From the NCBI GenBank assembly GCA_013115135.1, contig JABANP010000056.1, positions 124,001 through 188,000 of the forward strand: a DNA stretch of 64,000 nt, given 5' to 3'. This DNA is from Perkinsus olseni (Eukaryota > Perkinsozoa > Perkinsida > Perkinsidae). The translations under genes were made by a program, and so were the position numbers. Each line of letters opens with the position of its first letter. Position 1 is the first letter of the stretch. Below the pieces are notes generated by a model that was not told the DNA's origin, did no database searches, and saw only the letters and a program-made list of their open reading frames with translations. Shown here piece by piece: positions 27,608-38,900 of the stretch.

Positions 27608-28934
27608 ATGTTCTGGGCCGAAAAGATCGTTCCTGGCAAGCCGACCGAGATCAGCTCCGAGGCTCTCGAAGGCGCTACTCTGGAGCTCCTCAGCGTCGTC
27701 CTTTCGGGCTCCCACCATAAGGCTCAGCTCCTAGTGTCCACTGATGGCGAGGAGAAGTTCATGGTGGCCCGTCTGAGCGACGCTCATCCTAACGTCCAGT
27801 TGGGCCTCGAGTTCGAAGAGGACGTGACTTTCTACGCTGAGGGTAATAAGGCTGGCCGAGGGTCTGCTGTTGGAGGGACGGCTGTTCAGGCGGAGAGATC
27901 ACGATCTCTGGCAACATCGTGCTGCCCGAGGGGATGGAGGAAGATGAGGAAGAGGAGGATAGCGATCTTGACGAGAATATCGAAGGTCCCATCCCCTGTG
28001 GCCATGGTACTGGCGGAGTGCACTGGATTTGTAGTTCTCAAAGGAGTTGGGCCTTAGGAATCCGAGGACGAGGAGTCCGAGGATGAGGAGGAGGAAGAGG
28101 AGGAAGAGGCCGGCAAGATCGAGGAGATCACCGAGAAGCCTATTGCTGGTACGTACACGAGCCGGTGGTCGGCTGGTTGGCGTTTGCGTCTGACGAACGC
28201 GAGGGCGAGAGTTCAGTCTAGGTTTGAGAAATTACTTATGCCTGTGCAGGCCCCAAGAAGACTGCTGTTGAGGAGAAGAAGCCTCAGCAGAAGAGCCCTG
28301 CCAAAAAGACTCCTGAGAAGAAGTCCGAGGTGAAGGAGGTCCAGAAGACCATCGAAAAGAAGGAGGAGCCCAAGAAACAACAAGAGCAGAAGAAGCAACA
28401 ACAGAAGGAGGAGCCTGTTGTGCGCACCAAGACTTTGGCGGGTGGTCTTAAGTACGAGGTCATCCGTCCCGGTCACGGTGGCACTCCCTGCCCCGCCGGG
28501 AAGGTTGCCAAGGTGAGGATGATACAGGTATCAGCGCAATAGGGATGCCCTTGTGGTAGGTGAAGTATGCTGGTCGTTTGGCAAAGAACGGAAAGCAGTT
28601 CGATAAGGGCTCCATCAACTTCCGTGTGGGAATGGGTGAAGTCTTAAAGGGATGGGACATGTCCGTGAAGGGCATGCAGGTCGGCGAGGTGAATTCGGGA
28701 TGGTGTGGTATAGCCCGCACACATACATATGCTATTGGCAGGTCCGCAAACTGTTCGTTCCTGCCCATCTCGCCTATGGCCGTGGTGGTGCTCCTCCGGC
28801 CATTCCCCCGAATGCCGATCTCGTCTTCGACATGGAGCTCCTCAACATCCAAGGTAGTTCTCCAGTGGTACTGAATCAGTTATCTTCAAGCGCCCTTACT
28901 CTCAGGTGGTAAGAAGAAGGGTGGTCGCCGTTAA
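27608..28934 (+). CDS. Nucleolar-type FKBP peptidyl-prolyl isomerase (FKBP39/46, Fpr3/4 class)
   Basis: Seven exons read by splice consensus and frame (27608-27842, 27890-28017, 28058-28148, 28250-28512, 28560-28688, 28742-28853, 28906-28934) give 328 residues. The N-terminal nucleoplasmin-like fold opens with MFWAEKIVPGKP and an acidic EEDEEEEDSDLDE tract follows. Then come a second acidic run, a Lys/Glu/Gln-rich linker, and a C-terminal FKBP domain. This has VKYAGRLAKNGKQFD, GEVLKGWDMSVKGM, VRKLFVPAHLAYG and NADLVFDMELLNI, then a basic tail GGKKKGGRR. This is the layout of histone-chaperone FKBPs of insects, plants and fungi, which act in the nucleus or nucleolus. Introns are 40-101 nt. The second intron donor (28018) is my least certain boundary. 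Confidence 0.92.
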
Positions 28935-29259
28935 GAAAGGATGGCTACTTTTGCTACGGCCAAACGTTAAAACTTCTGTTTCTAAACTCAGAGTGTTGCG
29001 TTCAAAGTTCGGAGTTGTTCCTGGCCAAGTAAACCTATCTCCCGCATCGCGACTTTGTACGAGTTTGGGCCCATTGTGGGAGCTTCTACTGAATGGTCCC
29101 TGCGTGACTTGGATGTATAGAAGATCCATATGGAACTACAGGGACGTCAGTCTCGTCTTCCGGAGTAATTTCCGTTGGGCGGCGGGGACATGGCTACTTC
29201 GATGACACTCCCGCATGTACTCGACATGAGCTCATCATTCAGAAACGATTGAAACGTTA

Positions 29260-32200
29260 TCACGCCACCATGGGATCCATCATCACGTCAATTCTTGCCT
29301 TCTTTCCTCCGCTGCGACTTCCGCAGCCCAGGATCAAGCGTACTGATTGCAGAGGCATATGGAACACGAGTGCTGGAGAGCCGTACTTTTTCCTTATAGC
29401 AAGCCTGTTAGGGGTGATCTCGACGCATTCGTCCTCCTCGATGAATCCGAGAGCCTCGTCCAGTGTGAAGGGTTTATGCGGCGGTAATACCTCTTTGATT
29501 TCTTTGTTTTTCCGTCGTATCTCCTGCTCCCTTTTACCTGATTGACTGCACTGACGACTGCGCCGGACTTCAGCCTACCTTTCGTGGGGTTCATGTCGAG
29601 CTCCTGATCACCATTGTGAACTCCGATGATTTGGCCGATATAAACTTGATCGTTCGGCTTCACGAATAGTGTACCTGGCATTCGCCTTAGAGAAGATCCC
29701 GAGAGTGATCGAGCCATAATCTTCACCTTTATGGGACATGTGAACGAGGTCGTGCTCTGTACAGACGCCCTGGCCGGCAGAGATAAGAACCTGATGCGAC
29801 GAAGATGGCAAGGGTTCTTACCAGCACGGGGTACCTTATCGCGACTAGACGGAATAGACTTCTGCCATTTCTTGAAGCCGACTAATGTGGACATCATCAC
29901 TGCTTTGCCTTGTGATTTTTCGCGGACATAGGTTCTGAACCCCTGAGGAGTTCACGTCTAGCTCCACATGGTGTGTCTACTCTAGCCCGACTTACCATCA
30001 AATTCCTTGAGCTGATGACAGCCTTCAAAAGCGATTCATTACCCTTCTGTGGCAGCAGCTCAGAGAGCTCACCTCCCCGCGACGATAACTTGTCCGCGAA
30101 GATACTAGCCAGCTCGTTCTCCGCGAGGATCACAACCTGACATTCTCGAACTCCGCTGGGGGACACAACCAGCCAACGATCAAAGCAAAAAGAAATTCAG
30201 ATCAGGACCAAAAATTCAGGTCGGAGGTCGTCTAGGAGCTCATGATCCATCGGCAGGACGGGGATGAACCAGAGCAGCGGGCGAAGATCCCGAGGGGCAT
30301 TGAGAACCTGGAGTCATCACTGCCTGATTCCTACCTCCTCGTAAGGCTCCTGCTTCTCCCCATCCACTACTCTTGTCACAACTGTCGGCTGACTCACAGT
30401 CATTTCAAAACCCTCGAAAAGAAACGCATGGTGAAGCATCAGACACAACAGTAGTACTTCCCGGCGCATTTGCTCGGCTAATATCGAGAGCTGGAGCTCT
30501 CCTCGACCCTTAACAATGAGACCGTCCTTCTCTGGTGTCCTCTCAGCCTAACAATGATAATCAGTTTCAGAGATACTATGCAAGCGCATGACTCTCTATT
30601 GATATATGAAGTATAATCTATACCGTTATGCAGACCGTACCATGAATACATAGTATGATGATTATGAGTAGCTTTTTGAGGACTACGACAGTATTAAGCT
30701 CAATTCATCCTGCCGTGGCCCTTAAGGCCCTTCTCTCATTAACGAGTTTAAATATGGTATGACCTTGATAGCCACGTTATTAGTGGTCTCCCGGACGAGT
30801 CTTTTCCACATCGCTTCAATGGTGAGGAATTTACCATCCTTTCCAGCCAATGGGCTAGTGTTCACAGACAACTTCAGCGACATAACCGGAGGATCTGACG
30901 GAGACAAATAACTCATCTCAGATGCTATAGCTACACTTTCGGGTCCTGAAAACATCTATCGTTCAGTATTAAACTATAATTTGCTCTCGATGAAATTGAC
31001 CAGCTGTCAAACCCTTACAGCACAACATGCGAGTTTGTTCACCTTACCGATTGGGATGCTTGGGATAGGCTCAACTTCTTGAGCCGAGCATATGGTGTCC
31101 GCAACAGAAGGTACGATATTGCCACCAAGAGTGGCCGCCACGATATCACCGGTCGAAGCAGACTTCACAATCTGAATACAGTTAGTAAATAATTTCATAA
31201 TAACATAATCCAGACGCACCCCTAACAACAGAGGCGGGCTAAAAGATGGGGAACTATAAAGATAATCCAGTATACCAAAATAGACCAAAACCTACTTCTC
31301 GGTTGAGCCCCTTCATGACAGTAAGCTCCCGAACCTTCTCTTTCCCGACTATGCTGCCATCAGAGGACTTGATGTAGACCTACTCAGACCTACACGGAGC
31401 CGCCTCATGACTCCTGAAGATTACCAGGTCCCCCTTCTTAATACTGCCCGAGTAAATCTTGCCTGTGCTGGTCCAAGAAAGGTTCATAGTGGACGGGGGC
31501 TGAGACGCGGCGATACGATGCTCAACCCAATCGGTCAACACAAATGCAGGAAAAACTCTTTCTGCTTCGTCGCGAAACGTCATGCAGGAAGATGAGACGA
31601 AGGTGAGCCGTTTACCTTCTCCACAGTCGTTACAAGCATAGAAAACTTGTCACCGTTCTGTTCGGCACGTGTCTCGATTGGTGGCTTGATGAGGTCCACT
31701 ATGGCGTCCAGTACGCAGTAGCTGAGGGAGCATGCAGTCCAGCACATCCAACGCTCAACCCTCCTCCCCCACCAGTTCCGCCTCCGGCTCTCATCCTTGA
31801 TGTGATCGTAGTCTGTAACCGCCCAGCCGTCTCTTGCGCTGGCGTATATAGTCTGATAATCCAGCTGCTGCTCTGTAGCGTTGAGGGAACAGAACAGATC
31901 GAATATCTGCCAAGGACATATCCTTTACTTTTCCATCGAAAGCTCGTCCCCGCAGACGATTCAAGAACCGCTACTCCGTTGATTGAGCACGTGGTCACAC
32001 AGCTCGAATTCAAGTGTACAGCCGATCGGATGCATCACTGATGAGCGATCGAGTATCTCTTCAGGGTTGGAGGGACTGCCGCTCGGCTCACTTCGGTCTC
32101 TATCTGATCTTGACTCCGATCTGTCGTCCTATCGGCCTTATTGATGACGACCATGGGCTGGACATGCGGTAATGCCAATGCCTTTTGAAGGACGAACCTA

Positions 32201-32972
32201 TTGAAGAAAGCATCGAGGTAAGCTTTTTCTCTGGCGCCCGAACAATCTCCCGGGGCAGCGTCGTCCAGAAACGAGATAAAATGGCCAATACAGTATAACG
32301 AAGGGGATCAACATGGTGAGATGATCTCCACCTAGATTACTTCGTTTGTGTCCGTGGACCTTGAACGATATCCACAAGTAGCACGACACCGTCAACCATA
32401 CTCATCACCCGCTCAACCTCGCCACCGAAGTCGGCATGACCCGGTGTATCAACAATGTTAAGGACATGACCTGACCAAAGGCCTCAAGTTCTAATCTATC
32501 CCCAACAACTGTTTCCACCCACCCTTCCACTCCAGTCTTGTGACTTTGGACAGGATAGTGATGCCTCGCTCCATCTCCAGCTCATTACAGTCCATCGAAC
32601 CACTCATCTTGTCGCCATCTGGTAGGACGCATGGCAGGGGATACGCGGGTCAATCATTCCGAAGATCACAGCGGTGTGACTGTCTCAGTAGACAGTGGAA
32701 GTATCAACCGTTTAAAGTACCTTGCAAAGTCTGCCTCAACAGCGTATCCACCAAGGTAGTCTTGCCGTGATCGACATGTGCAATTATCGCTACATTTCGG
32801 ATTTTGTCGAGCGGAACCTGACCAGAGCCTTCACGAAGCAGCGAACCATCGAGCAACTCACTGCTTCTCCCGAAGAGAACCCTCGGGTCGAAGCTGATAC
32901 ACCAAGGAGGGGCCGTGCAAGTGATCGAGAGACTGGCCAGACCCATCGGCTACCGGTCGCGAGGGCCATCAT
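29260..32972 (-). CDS. typA: Mitochondrial TypA/BipA translational GTPase
   Basis: This is a multi-exon gene on the minus strand. The first exon (32972-32862) starts [20 protein letters not shown] and contains TRGFSSGEA, an Arg/Ser-rich presequence typical of mitochondrial import. Exon 2 (32817-32721) has the P loop [17 protein letters not shown]. Later exons carry ERGITILSK (switch I), [18 protein letters not shown] (G3), VVINKADR (G4), [54 protein letters not shown], and the C-terminal [18 protein letters not shown] and [13 protein letters not shown]. These are diagnostic of TypA/BipA rather than LepA or EF-G. TypA binds ribosomes and aids their assembly or stress function. The stop (29260-29262) leaves a tail of about 40 residues after the usual end. 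At least ten introns, all short; internal boundaries not all resolved. Confidence 0.9.
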
Positions 32973-33422
32973 CGAGGAAAAAACCGGAATGAAAGACAAC
33001 TTGGTTTCGACCCCACTTCTTCAACACTACCGATATCCTGGATCGGTCGACTCTGGTACACGACAAATTCCACCAAAAGTCTACTCGCCGCCAAGCGCCA
33101 ATCCTATACGAGATACCAGGCTGACCAAGGTACGCACTTTCCCGTCCAGCCCGTCCTGAATAGCCCCTGAGTAGAGCACTGACCACGACCCTTTTATTAA
33201 CACTGCGGACACGACACTAAGGGGATTGAAACCTTCTCCTCAACTGCAGGCGAGACTTGAATCGGCGCCGGTGGCCACCGTATGTTGTCATCTAGTAGCG
33301 AGTAGCGGTGGTCGTAATGCAATTATAATAGAGCCATCTAACTTAGACACCGTCAGAAGAGCATGTTCTGATAAAATACAGTAGCTGCTAAAGCCAATGG
33401 TCATCGACCAGAGACATCAGAT
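32973..33422. other. Spacer between TypA and ribosomal protein S2
   Basis: About 450 bp with no supported gene. It must contain the TypA promoter and the S2 3' end. No distinct motif seen. Confidence 0.5.
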
Positions 33423-34382
33423 TTACTGCATCTTAATACCCTTGCTGGAGGCGAGGAAGTCGGACCACTGCTGCATGGGGCTCTGGGCGGGGAGCTGCTC
33501 CATCCAGAGATCAGGAGTCAGATAACCGTAAGTGGCCTGGAGAGCGTTGAAGGTGGCCTTAAGGAAGTTACCCTTAGTTCTGGTGTGACCAGTACTGCAG
33601 GTGAAGCAATCCTTAATACCGGCGAAGGAGATGAGCTTCTTGGAAGCGGGAGCACCGACGATATGGGTACCACGAGGGGCGGGGATAAGACGGACAGCAA
33701 CGGAACCGCACTTGCCAGTGACCTTCATGGGCACGGTATGGGGCTCACCGAGCTTGTTACCCCAGTAGCCACGACGGACAGGGATAAGAGAAAGCTTGGC
33801 GGCCATGATAGCACCACGGATGGCGGTGGCGACCTCCTTAGCGGCCTTAACACCGAGACCGACGTGACCGTTCTCATCACCGATGGCGACGAAGGCCTTG
33901 AAACGAGTACGCTGACCGGCAGTGGTCTGCTTCTGGACAGGCATGATCTTCATGACCTACAAAGAGAGAGACAATAGGAATGAATACTGGTAATGAGGCA
34001 GCTAGCATTACCTCCTCCTTGAGGACGCCAGGGGCGAAGAGCATGTCAACGATCTGGTACTCCTTGATGGGGAGAGAGTGGAGATAGACCTCCTCAATAG
34101 AGGTGATCTTGTTCTCTTTTACTAAACGGCCGAGCTTGGTGTAGGGGACCCACTCCTTCTCGCCTCCCTTTCCCTTGCGGCCCTTGCCCTTTCCTCCCTT
34201 TCCCTTGCCCTTGCCCTTTCCCTTTCCCTTGCCCTTGCCGCCGAAACCAGTGCCGAATCCACCGCGATCTAAAAACAACAATAAATGAGACACTCAGCCA
34301 TAACGCCAAGACCACGGGAGACGTGAAGAAGCCCTCCGACGATCGCTAGAGCGGCACTTCCCCCTAGATTATTACCTGCCAT
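33423..34382 (-). CDS. RPS2: 40S ribosomal protein S2 (uS5)
   Basis: Three exons (34382-34376, 34268-34012, 33956-33423) with GT-AG introns of 107 and 55 nt give 265 residues. The tiny first exon supplies ATGGCAG, so the protein starts [14 protein letters not shown] long Gly-Lys run follows, then the family signature [18 protein letters not shown]. Further conserved blocks are [60 protein letters not shown] and [19 protein letters not shown]. Length and order match eukaryotic S2 of the small subunit, which lines the mRNA entry channel. The Gly-Lys tract replaces the Arg-Gly repeats of many other eukaryotes. The gene is highly conserved and certain. Confidence 0.98.
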
Positions 34383-34688
34383 GAGTTAAGGTTTATGATG
34401 GAATTATACCTCCTCCAGGGCCGGCGCGCGCCTATTATCGATCACGTGATCGATTTCACACAGCGGGTCTGGCCCATCAGCGCAGTTAGCGCAATGCGAT
34501 GACGCTTCTTGCACAGAACACCAGATCACCATTTCGCGGCCGTCGTAATGGATCGAACCACTCAGCCGAGTTACTAAGCTTTAGGGTGTGAGCTGGTATG
34601 ACCCGAAAGGCTACAAGTAACTAAAGCCTGGTTCAATCCCCACTCCCGGGGTTTCTCCCACGCACTAACAACTAAACAAACAGCCCGC
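34383..34688. other. Spacer with two tRNA B-box-like words
   Basis: GGTTCAATCCCC occurs at 34630-34641 (+) and GGTTCGATCC at 34550-34559 on the minus strand. Neither is preceded by a credible D-arm at the right distance, and no acceptor stem forms, so I do not call a tRNA. Both may be relics of tRNA-derived repeats. Confidence 0.4.
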
Positions 34689-37255
34689 TCATAACTCGTC
34701 TCGATGGTTACTTTCCGAAACATCAATAGTGATAAAGTTGGCCTCCACCCACTGCAGGACTTTTGTCATGTTAGTCGTGTCATACATGGGGTAGCTGGTA
34801 AGGACCTTAGCATCCGTCGCGAAGAAACTCGGATATCCTTCGCTGTGCGCGCTCAAGATACTCGGGAGGTCGTTGTTGGTTGCATCCATCATGAACAGCC
34901 GTACAGCATCAGACGGAGCGAGGGCCTCAGCAAGAGGTCGCAGGACATGCCAGATAAAGGTAATGCAATGGACGCACCAAGGAGCGTAAAGGAGCAGGAG
35001 GTGTAGCTTGGTAGGGGCCGAAGGGGTCGCCATAAATTCCGATATCGACCCGCCCGTCAAGGCTTCTATCATTGGATGTATCTGATGCAGAGATGGTAAA
35101 CGTCAAGTTGAATTGGTCATTGACCGGCAGGTCCTGTCAGGGGAGCTTCACACCTCTTTCGCCACTTCTTCGGCTTCCTCGGCCGTTTGGCTGACTCGCA
35201 AGGGAGGGGCTTCTTCACGAACAACGGCAACGACGAAGTCTGCGACAGCGTCCGTTAAAGAGCCGTCCTCGGTGAGCATAGACTCGTGCTTGGTGTCCGT
35301 GAAGGGATCATACGACAGGGCCTGAGGAGCACTTGCAAGGGCAGCGGATGGAGTCGCGAACTGTGATGGCGGACCTGAGTTGGTCCAGATGTGGTACTAA
35401 GCCCATACCACTGGTTGAACATAACTTGAACGCCGTGGAAGAGCTCCCATGCCTCCGAGACCTGGCCAGGGGGCATCTTCGAAAACAACATCAACACGAC
35501 CGGTCTTACCGGTGATAGCTGATCGGTTTCATTGTTGACTCGCCAGAGGCCGACCTCAGAGCTGGCGACTCTAGGCACTATCACAGTGAGTATATCAGAG
35601 ACCCCCTCGATTTCAAAATCTGAAATGCCTTCGCTGTGGATGGAACCCAAGACCTGACCCACCCGTCGACAGTCGCTTCCATAACGACTCGCGCAATTCA
35701 TCCCGAGCATACGCAATCTCCTGTATCTCGGGTACCCATTCGTCCCATATGCTTATCGAGGACAGCTCTTCGGAAGCAGCGTCGAATTTTCTCAGACTCT
35801 CCCGCGCGGACTCGACGTCAACCGCAACCAGTGAAAACACGACCAAGGGGAACCCTCCCGAGACATAACGATGGACGCGCTGCGGATCAAACACTGTGAC
35901 CTGACGCTGAGCTGGGCGAGAGCAGCGCTAGGAGGAGCGCTCACTCTCTCCAAGGTATGACGGTCCAAGAACATCCTCCCAGCCTTATTGACGTCGTCGA
36001 GCTCATCATCAGGGCGCACTGTAGGGAACGGTACCACAAGTCCACTAGATGTGCAGAAGAGTGCCTCGTCTTCCGTGGTACGGTTCGGGTCCAGAGCATA
36101 GTAGACGCGAGTGTCCGCGTAAACTACGGAGAAGGGGGGAGGCTGAGCTGCGGTTTTGAGCATAGCGATAAAGGTCACTCACTTCCTAGGTCGTTCACCA
36201 TGTTCCAAAAGGCACCCTTCTGCTCCTTCAGAACAGCGATCACCCCAACTGGGGGGTCAAGGCGGTCCTCGCCGCAGAAAGACCTCTCAGTAGGGGAGGA
36301 GGGCTCCAATTGAATGGGACTGTGGGAGATAGTGAAGATCAACCAGGGGTGGATGAACTCTGGCGTTCTGAAGTTGAGATTGAACCTGCACCGAAGGGCT
36401 CGAAATGACAGCACCGGGAATTGAACCCCGGGCCTACACACGCTTATAGCCACGAACGTAGAAGTGAATGGCAGGGTACTCATCGACGCCCTCCTGCTGC
36501 AGAACTGCTTCATTCACTTTCTGACTACCATCCACTCTCAGAAGGACCAAAGGATTATCAGGCTCGTCTAAGGCGTCCTGAACGACGATCGTATCCAAGC
36601 CGAGCGGCTCTGCCCTCAAAAAAAGGTCCAGCGCTACGGTGCTCGCTCAGATGACAGAGTACATCCTCTTCGAATGGGTAATGCCGAAATCGCAGAGTAC
36701 ACGGTGTTTGAAAATCCCGATACTATCCGTCCGTCCCTGTTGGGGGGGGGGTTGCTGTTGTTGGGTTTTACAGTGTACACCAAAGCCGCGACCCGAGGTC
36801 TTCAAAAGCCGTGGAAAGAGTCTCACCAGATCGTCAGAGTCTGTTCCGTCATATATAGAAGTGAGATCCGGCGGCAACATCCTCGCTGCATCTCGGACCT
36901 GCCATGAGTGCACAGAAGATTCCGCAGTCCGAATTGAAAACGCAGAATCCAAAGCATCGATCGGGCTTCAGCGTGCAATCGAGTGCTTGAGCCGATTCGG
37001 GTCTCACAATGTCTCAGACTGCCATAGATGATTGAGTATTCCCAACGAGGGATGATGAGCAAAGGACTGATCTCTGGCACTCACCGCTCGTGCAGCCATG
37101 GCGCAGATATTACCGCACCATTTCGAGCCGAAAAGTGCAAGGACGAAGTCATTGCTACGGAGCACGGCATCGAATTCACCCAAGCCCTTCGCCTTTAGGA
37201 ATCCTGTTGCGTTGGCTCCCAGTGAGAAAAGCAGGAGGAGAGAGGACAAATACAT
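34689..37255 (-). CDS. Protein disulfide isomerase-like ER protein (C-terminal HRDEL)
   Basis: This is a multi-exon gene. The ATG at 37255 begins a signal peptide (MYLSSLLLLFSLGANATG); exon 1 ends at 37085 and carries a thioredoxin-like start with FGSKWCGNICAMA. Middle exons encode b-domain-like pieces (PPDLTSIYDGTDSDDLVRLF, ALDEPDNPLVLLRVDGSQ, GVIAVLKEQKGAFWNMVNDL, DPNRTTEDEALF, RDELRESLWKRL, VTVIVPRVA-like strands). The last exon has a second thioredoxin fold with YAPWCVHC and ends SESNHRDEL, an ER retrieval signal. The protein would form or shuffle disulfides in the ER lumen. The first active site is odd: Cys-Gly-Asn-Ile-Cys has three residues between cysteines instead of two. Several internal splice sites remain unresolved. 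Confidence 0.85.
36414..36436 (-). repeat. tRNA T-arm-like sequence in a PDI intron
   Basis: On the PDI coding strand GGCCCGGGGTTCAATTCCCG follows a 5' splice site-like GTGTGTAG. GCCCGGGGTTCAATTCCCGG can fold as a T arm and contains a B-box match. It resembles the 3' part of tRNA-Gly. Confidence 0.55.
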
Positions 37256-38900
37256 GTGCAAGACAAAAACTAGTACCACCGAATGTCAAGAAATCATCAG
37301 TCGTTGTTCCACGTAAAGTAACATTACTGCGATAGGCGAGTCGTTGGCGGGGCGATCGAAGTTATTCATACCCATTCATGTCATCACTGATCATACCGCC
37401 TGATTTCACCGTATTCAGCACCTTGACGGCGCTCAGTGCGATGAACCAGAAGTGTGGACACTGAATTTGCGATCTTCAGTCACCACGCCATGCAGAAGCA
37501 CTACTCCGCTCCGTGTGTAGGAAGCTGCGCCAACGGTTCGGTTGCGTTCGAATGAGGGTGAGATGTAAGAGTATGGTAGATTACAGAACTTCTATGACGG
37601 AGGATTGGAAAAGGCACCGCTTATATGCAGGGCAGTACAAGAGAAGCAAGCCTTGGATGAATTTCCGACGAGGCATAATAATGATCGGTAAACCTTTGCA
37701 TATAGCGTGAGCATCTCTCAGAGGAGAATCGCAAAAACCTTCCGTTATTGCGAGAATCATGACGATGCTTGCAACAGTTGACGCAAATTCGGTTTCAAAA
37801 ATCTAGCTTAACACCAAGGGAACGCTGGCTTCATGGCACGACGAACCCATTCAGTTGAGCAGTTGGAACCCAAACTCTCCAGTAGGGAAAACTCCACTTT
37901 CGGAAATCCGGACAGATTGCAGGGCGCATCCATCCTCGCACAGTACGGCATCTTGTCGCTCAACTGAGGGCACACTTCGGTGCCAAATTTAAAGTGCCCC
38001 AAGAAAGAAACTGATTATAGATATCTATGTGTAGGACTCGTACGCAAATTTTCAAGGCCATATTCGCATTCACAAGTATGACCCGTGATTTTGGCACTTC
38101 ACCGGGATTCACACGGGACAGCCGGCTCGGATTGCCCGCATGGCCGCCTCCCGGTCAATTCAGGGCAGAGGAATGGTCCTCTCATGATGGTCCTCGGCCT
38201 CGCTCATCAGTCTTGAGTAGCTTCTACCGGGGTCCTTTCCGACAGTTCAGCCTCCGAGTCGGAGGTCAAAGACTCCGACATTTCGAGTGCCAAATTTCGT
38301 GGACGCAGTCCGAAGAGATTGCCGTTCCTCACGTTTCCTACCTCATATCCGCACATCGCAGAACAAGCTCGAAGGTCGGAGATCCGGTGGTGGGACAGTT
38401 TTTCCCTGAGAATCTCACGGAAGATATCATAATTCACTACGAGACATTTACAACGCAGTCAGCGATAATTTCTTGTGGCGAACTTCCCCATCACCGCGAC
38501 GAATGAGCCATTGCCGCAAGCGAAGCTGTTGCCTTAAAGTATCAGCAAGCTTACAACCGATCGGTGGCCTTGGTTATGCCCTAGCGTGAGTAAATCGCGA
38601 TGGCCACTGAACAGTCTTGTCCCAATCAGAATGCATGATTGTCGAACAAGACGCCGGAGACGAGCGCCGTTTCCACTGAACTACGTCGAGTTCATGCACC
38701 ACCGCCCTCTCTTCGTACCCAGGAAGGTGAAATCCTGCAAACTCATAGTGCCACATGCCCCCCAGGACCATCGCGGAGTCCCGCCGTTTTGCCGCCATTT
38801 TTGGGCGCGCGCTTTTTTCAGCGCAAGTTCGTTGGCCGCATGCGCGTCAACGATCGCTCGATCAGTTCCCTGCAACTCACGTCTGGCAGCCATTACTTTC
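37256..38900. other. Mostly unassigned; possible short gene on the minus strand at 37805-38460
   Basis: Minus-strand exon-like ORFs occur at 38207-38437 (NYDIFREILREKLSHHRISD, which vaguely recalls an F-box helix) and 37802-38002 (with six cysteines, ending MKPAFPWC). I cannot join them convincingly or assign a family. A sequence at 38097-38118 (GGGATTCACACGGGACAG) resembles the antisense T-arm motif seen in nearby introns. Confidence 0.3.

Noticed and set aside
29585..29900. Continuous unspliced ORF at the TypA 3' end as a complete small gene
   Set aside because: It is an exon plus read-through into introns; the conserved TypA C-terminus continues in other frames after splice sites.
32704..32946. 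TypA start at [15 protein letters not shown]...
   Set aside because: That frame reads into the P loop without splicing, but a canonical GTGAGT...CAG intron joins a better presequence in another frame to the same exon.
34546..34660. tRNA gene suggested by GGTTCAATCCCC and GGTTCGATCC
   Set aside because: No D-arm at the right distance, no matching acceptor stem and no paired anticodon arm on either strand.
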